Source of the DNA: Chara braunii
Taxonomy: Eukaryota; Streptophyta; Charophyceae; Charales; Characeae
Assembly: GCA_003427395.1 (NCBI GenBank)
Contig: BFEA01000240.1
Span: 73,471 to 94,507, forward strand
Direction: 5' to 3'
DNA length: 21,037 bases
The position numbers and the translations under genes were made by a program. This document shows, in pieces, positions 18,204-21,037 of the stretch. Position 1 is the stretch's first letter. Each line of letters begins with the position of its first letter. The notes under the pieces are model-generated. The model worked only from the letters and a program-made list of their open reading frames with translations, made no database searches and had not been told where the DNA came from.

Positions 18204-18265
18204 AAACAGCCTATCCTCCCAAAAACAAAAACAAAAAAAAAACAAAAACAAAACAGCCTATCCTC
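18204..18265 (+). mobile_element. Tail-only retro-insertion: A-rich insert with 15-bp target-site duplication
   Basis: AAACAGCCTATCCTC is found at 18204-18218 and at 18251-18265. Between the copies is only a 32-bp A-rich stretch made of CAAAAA-type units. This is what reverse transcription leaves when it copies only the 3' tail. It interrupts the endonuclease-RT linker of the host LINE. Its A-rich strand is plus, opposite to the other insertions here, and its CAAAA tail type differs from their plain poly(A). Confidence 0.8.
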
Positions 18266-19213
18266 ATAGCACTGTTCCCGTGGGTGGAGAGCGAGATTTA
18301 CTTCTGACAACCTCAGCTTCCAGTTCATGCTCCCGTGCCCTCCGCTGTGTTGCCAGCGTTGCGAGATGCTCTGGATGCTGCCATGGAGAGGCTGGCCAAC
18401 TATCTGGGGAAACCTGGTGGGTCTGGTGTGGTGCGCCGCACATGCTTCCAGAATGCCCTGTTTCACAGCTCGAGTCTTTAGCAGCGAGTCGTTGATTTTG
18501 TAGAAACCAGGTCCGCGCCTGGGTGAAATGTCAAGAACCAAGCTGAACTGAATAAACTTGTTGTCCAGTCCAGGGAAGTAGGGGAGCTGGCTTATTGCCA
18601 CCGTCTGCAGGCACAACTATCAAGCTTTCGGAAACAAGGAAGTAGTTGATTGTAGATGCCGAAGCGTGCTGGCTCCTGTTGGGCTTCATGTGAGTGGAAT
18701 TTTTGGTTGTTGGCTGCAACATTCTGAAAAGGGTCCACGAGGCGCTGCTCCACCATAGCCCTGTGGATTGGGGTGGTCGCACCCAACATTCTGTCCAGTC
18801 TGGGGTCTAGTACGGCGTTCCAGTCTCCTGCCAAGATCAAGTGGGCTGGGGAGACGCAGGCAGGGAGCAACTCCCTGATCAGGTTGCATCTTTGGTGATA
18901 GGTGTTAGGACTGTAAACTGCAAAGATTATGAGGCGCTCCTCCCTCACATCGAGGTCCACCCTGACCCAACGGCCTTCGTGGTCGTACCTCCGAACGTCT
19001 CGAACTGCCAGGTGTTGGGTCACTGCTGAGTTCGAATGTATCAATATTACGGTTCCTGCCGAGCCCGGTCTGGGTGCAGGAGCCCAATGGGCCTCCTTCA
19101 CCCATCGAAGTCCTTGGGCTATCTCCGTCTGGATTGCACGGTGCTCCAGAGTATCCGTCAAGTGGGTTTCTTGTAGGAACAGGATATCTGGCGGGTGTCT
19201 CCCATTCCAATTG

Positions 19214-19370
19214 ACAAATCCACCTGAGCCAATTTAAGCAACGCCTCAGGTCCACAAAGCCAAAACGACCCGAAAAGGAAAAACACCAACCATCCGACCT
19301 GCCTCCAAAAGGTTGCCAGTTCTAACAGCAGAAGAAAGGCCAAGTATCAACAAATCCACCTGAGCCAATT
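19214..19370. repeat. 21-bp direct repeat flanking 115 bp
   Basis: ACAAATCCACCTGAGCCAATT occurs at 19214-19234 and, identically, at 19350-19370. The first copy is at the point where the host LINE endonuclease similarity ends. The 115 bp between the copies has no tail, inverted repeat or protein pattern that I recognise. It may be the duplication left by an insertion, or a local duplication. Confidence 0.7.
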
Positions 19371-19861
19371 GAGAAGCAGCCTAGGCTACCACCTACCTAA
19401 TCTCTCAGTAGCCAAGATGAGACAAAAAAAAAGGGGGGAGAGAAAAAAAAAAAAAAACCACCTAACACGGTAAGCGGGTCCAATTGGAGCGAGTGGAAAA
19501 CCGTGCTCCCTCCTCCCAAATTCCCTCTGCCAATCTACTGTGACTAAGCTGTGAACCGAGTGCCCATGTTTAACGAGCTGGACTCACAGGGCCTTGAATA
19601 ACCAGGGGGCCAGGGTAACAAGTACTAACAACCCTTTGCTGGCTTTGCTGGCCGGCCATCCACTGTTGCAATGGAGACCTCAGCCCTGAAGACACCGAGT
19701 GTTTGGAACCAAGCCAAGCCAAGCCGCTCTCTCTGTTCTGCGACTTCGTGACTTTCTTCCGCCAGTCTGCCTTTTTTTTTTTTTTTTTTTTAACTGCCAG
19801 AATAGCCATGCACCCCCAAAACAAGAAAGGAAAAAAGAAAAGAAAAGAAAAGAAAAGAATA
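19371..19861. other. Unassigned non-coding sequence with poly-T tail remnant
   Basis: I find no gene here. The block has an A9G6 and an A15 run (19424-19457), followed by short CT-rich sequence loosely like the element A 3' UTR (AGCAGCCTAGGCTACC against AGCAGCCTAAGTTACC). T20 at 19772-19791 has the look of a minus-strand retroelement tail, but no duplication is clear beside it. A GAAAA-repeat stretch (19825-19858) leads into the U6-like sequence. Confidence 0.4.
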
Positions 19862-19975
19862 GTGTCCGTCGAGATGTCCGTCAAAATTGGAACGATACAG
19901 AGACTGGAGATTAGCATGGCCCCTGCACACAAGGATGACACACATAAATTGAGAAAAAAAAAGGTCCAAATTTTT
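19862..19975 (+). ncRNA. U6: U6 snRNA-like sequence, probably a pseudogene
   Basis: The core AAAATTGGAACGATACAGAGA (19883 onward), then AGATTAGCATGGCCCCTGC, AAGGATGACAC and GGTCCAAATTTTT follow U6 snRNA in order, and the last block is the plant-type 3' end with a T5 stop for RNA polymerase III. Differences from canonical U6 are large. CTGG is inserted between ACAGAGA and AGATTAGC, AC is added before AAGGATGACAC, the A run before GGTCC is enlarged, and the 5' stem does not pair well. No plant upstream sequence element or TATA box is visible; the upstream sequence is GAAAA repeats. The inserted bases break the fixed spacing between the ACAGAGA box and the AGC triad. A retrocopy or decayed gene is most likely. 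Confidence 0.85.
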
Positions 19976-19997
19976 GTAAGTGCAGAGAACTGTTTCA

Positions 19998-20045
19998 TTG
20001 TTGTCAACTTTTTTTTTTTTTTTTTTTTTTTTTGTTGATGTCAAC
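19998..20045 (-). mobile_element. Poly-T tail with imperfect short flanking repeat
   Basis: T25 (20009-20033) is preceded by TTGTTGTCAAC and followed by GTTGATGTCAAC, which agree except for a small indel. This may be a tail-only retro-insertion on the minus strand, or the 3' tail of a longer element to the right that I cannot identify. Confidence 0.45.
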
Positions 20046-20640
20046 TTGTCATGCTCATATATTACGTACGCCGGAACTAAAAAAAGAAGAAAAAAAGCCG
20101 TGCGCAGTAACCTAGAGAAAGTAGACCGGATTCGCCCGTTGGTCCATATGCTTTCCCTGCAAATACTCTGTCATTTCGTCCCGGCCCGAGATCACTGAGA
20201 AACCCACAGCGTTGATCGTTTGAAGTAGGCTTCTCTTTCTTTTGAATTAGGGCATACTCAAACTAGGACTTCTTCTAGGAATCTGGTGGTGATTGCAGTC
20301 GGATTCGTCCAGGTCTGACTGTAACTGCAGTCAGATACGTTTAGGACAGCCCTTGTGTGAGTATGCCGTAATTCTATCTCGATTCTCGATACAGATGCAC
20401 ACAATCCAAATGCGTAATTCTTTTTTTCGATATCTATTTCAAGCTTACTTGTTACATGTTGAAAGCCTACACACGGGCCCCTCACGGGACCCGAGGTTNG
20501 AATAGGGNCCCCAGGTCGCGTCACCGCAACCTGAAGGCCCTATGGCATTTTTACTTGGGCCTGCATCAGAAAAACGCCAGCTTTAGATTATTTTTATATT
20601 CTTTTATTTATTTATTTGCTGCTGTTTTTCTAACATGTGT
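20046..20640. other. Unassigned sequence with a small palindrome
   Basis: No gene or known element is recognised. TCTGACTGTAACTGCAGTCA at 20314-20333, extended by GA, forms an 8-bp perfect stem with a 6-nt loop. The words GCAGTCGGATTCGTCCAGG and GCAGTCAGATACGTTTAGGA are adjacent diverged repeats (about 20294-20345). Two N bases lie near 20499 and 20508. Confidence 0.4.
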
Positions 20641-21037
20641 ACTGTTGTCCGTTTTGTGGCCAGGTACACGTTTTAGGACCAGGGCCAGATTCAGGCCCAG
20701 AGGCAGAGCTCCTAAAAACGTTTGGACCTTTTTTTGTTTTCGGACAGATTTCGGACCATTCGGACCTGGACTGACGTTCAGGGCCAATGCATTCGCACAG
20801 GCCCTGAATCGGACCAGGTACCGAACAGGCCCAGTCCTGGGCAAGGCCTGGACGTCCGGTAGGGACCCAGGCAGGCCGTTTTAGGCCAAGGACTGAACCA
20901 GTTTCGAAGCCTGCGATCTGGACCATGGATCGGAGTTTCGATCTGCACGGTCCAGAACGCAGGCCGTGGACTCACTGGGTCCGGCCCAGCACTACTTAAG
21001 CTGGGCCAACGCCCAGTTCTGGACAGAAGGTACCAGG
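20641..21037. repeat. GGCC/GGACC-rich degenerate repeat region
   Basis: The block is crowded with CCAGG, GGCCC, GGACC and CCTGG words in both orientations, for example GGACCAGGGCC, GGCCCAGTCCTGGGC, GGGTCCGGCCCAG and AAGCTGGGCC. Open frames on both strands reflect this composition. It may be part of a dispersed repeat running past the window end. Confidence 0.4.

Larger units (their letters stand above)
17552..19234 (-). pseudogene. Host LINE, right half: endonuclease to start of RT, decayed
   Basis: The minus strand reads DILFLQETHLTD (about 19185-19150), then PAPRPGSAGTVILIHS, IIFAVYSPNTYH and LILAGDWNAVLDPRLDR (about 18830-18790). It continues as STINYFLVSESL in another frame (about 18655-18620), GFYKINDSLL (about 18500), ITQEEVRDALHSLQPNKTPRRDGL (about 17800-17730) and VVTLLYKKGHPTDVRNYRPITLL up to 17552. 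It matches element A domain by domain. Frameshifts, a 57-bp duplication and a small A-rich insertion disrupt it. The N-terminal LNVNGL motif is not found, so the copy is probably truncated near 19234 and lacks ORF1. Its continuation is 7562-4925, beyond element A. Confidence 0.85.

Overview
The window looks like nuclear DNA of a eukaryote with a repeat-rich genome, most likely a green plant or streptophyte alga. The lineage rests on three weak signs: a degenerate U6 snRNA copy whose 3' end (GGTCCAAATTTTT) is the plant form, a 26-bp array containing CCCTAAA (the plant telomere motif), and non-LTR retrotransposons with an endonuclease / reverse transcriptase / zf-RVT layout. I cannot name a genus. 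Scattered single N calls and very long homopolymers point to a draft assembly. I see no host protein-coding gene; every convincing coding stretch belongs to a LINE, and all LINEs lie on the minus strand.

Layout: (1) 1-2520 holds the 3' part of a badly decayed LINE (fragment D). (2) 2640-4780 is a non-coding patchwork: a G-rich minisatellite, two tiny retro-insertions with clear target-site duplications, a pair of about 160-bp repeats bracketing an 89-bp x4 array and a 26-bp telomere-like array, and a 167-bp foldback element. (3) 4925-7562 and 17552-19234 are two halves of one decayed host LINE. They were separated when (4) a second LINE, element A (7563-17551, about 10 kb), inserted into its reverse transcriptase. 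The split falls inside one codon: the right half reads ...PITLL and the left half resumes TVMYKVLAK. (5) 19235-21037 holds LINE-like and unassigned debris, the U6-like copy, two poly-T tails and a GGCC/GGACC-rich stretch.

Element A is the main object. From its 5' end (high coordinates) it has a roughly 940-nt GC-rich leader, a very long ORF1 (16610-12811, about 1,266 codons: acidic region, gag-like RNA-binding region, CCHC-like knuckle, long repeat-bearing tail), a spacer with 67 consecutive A, an ORF2 (12595-7976, 1,539 sense or stop codons before the terminator), a 3' UTR and a 16-nt A tail. ORF2 stays in a single frame over 4.6 kb and is broken only by TAG, TAG and TGA. ORF1 is broken by one TGA and by a frame change at a C30 homopolymer. 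It is therefore a young, barely decayed copy, or one whose stops are read through. By the known LINE mechanism, ORF1 would coat the RNA, while ORF2 would nick DNA and reverse transcribe from the nick.
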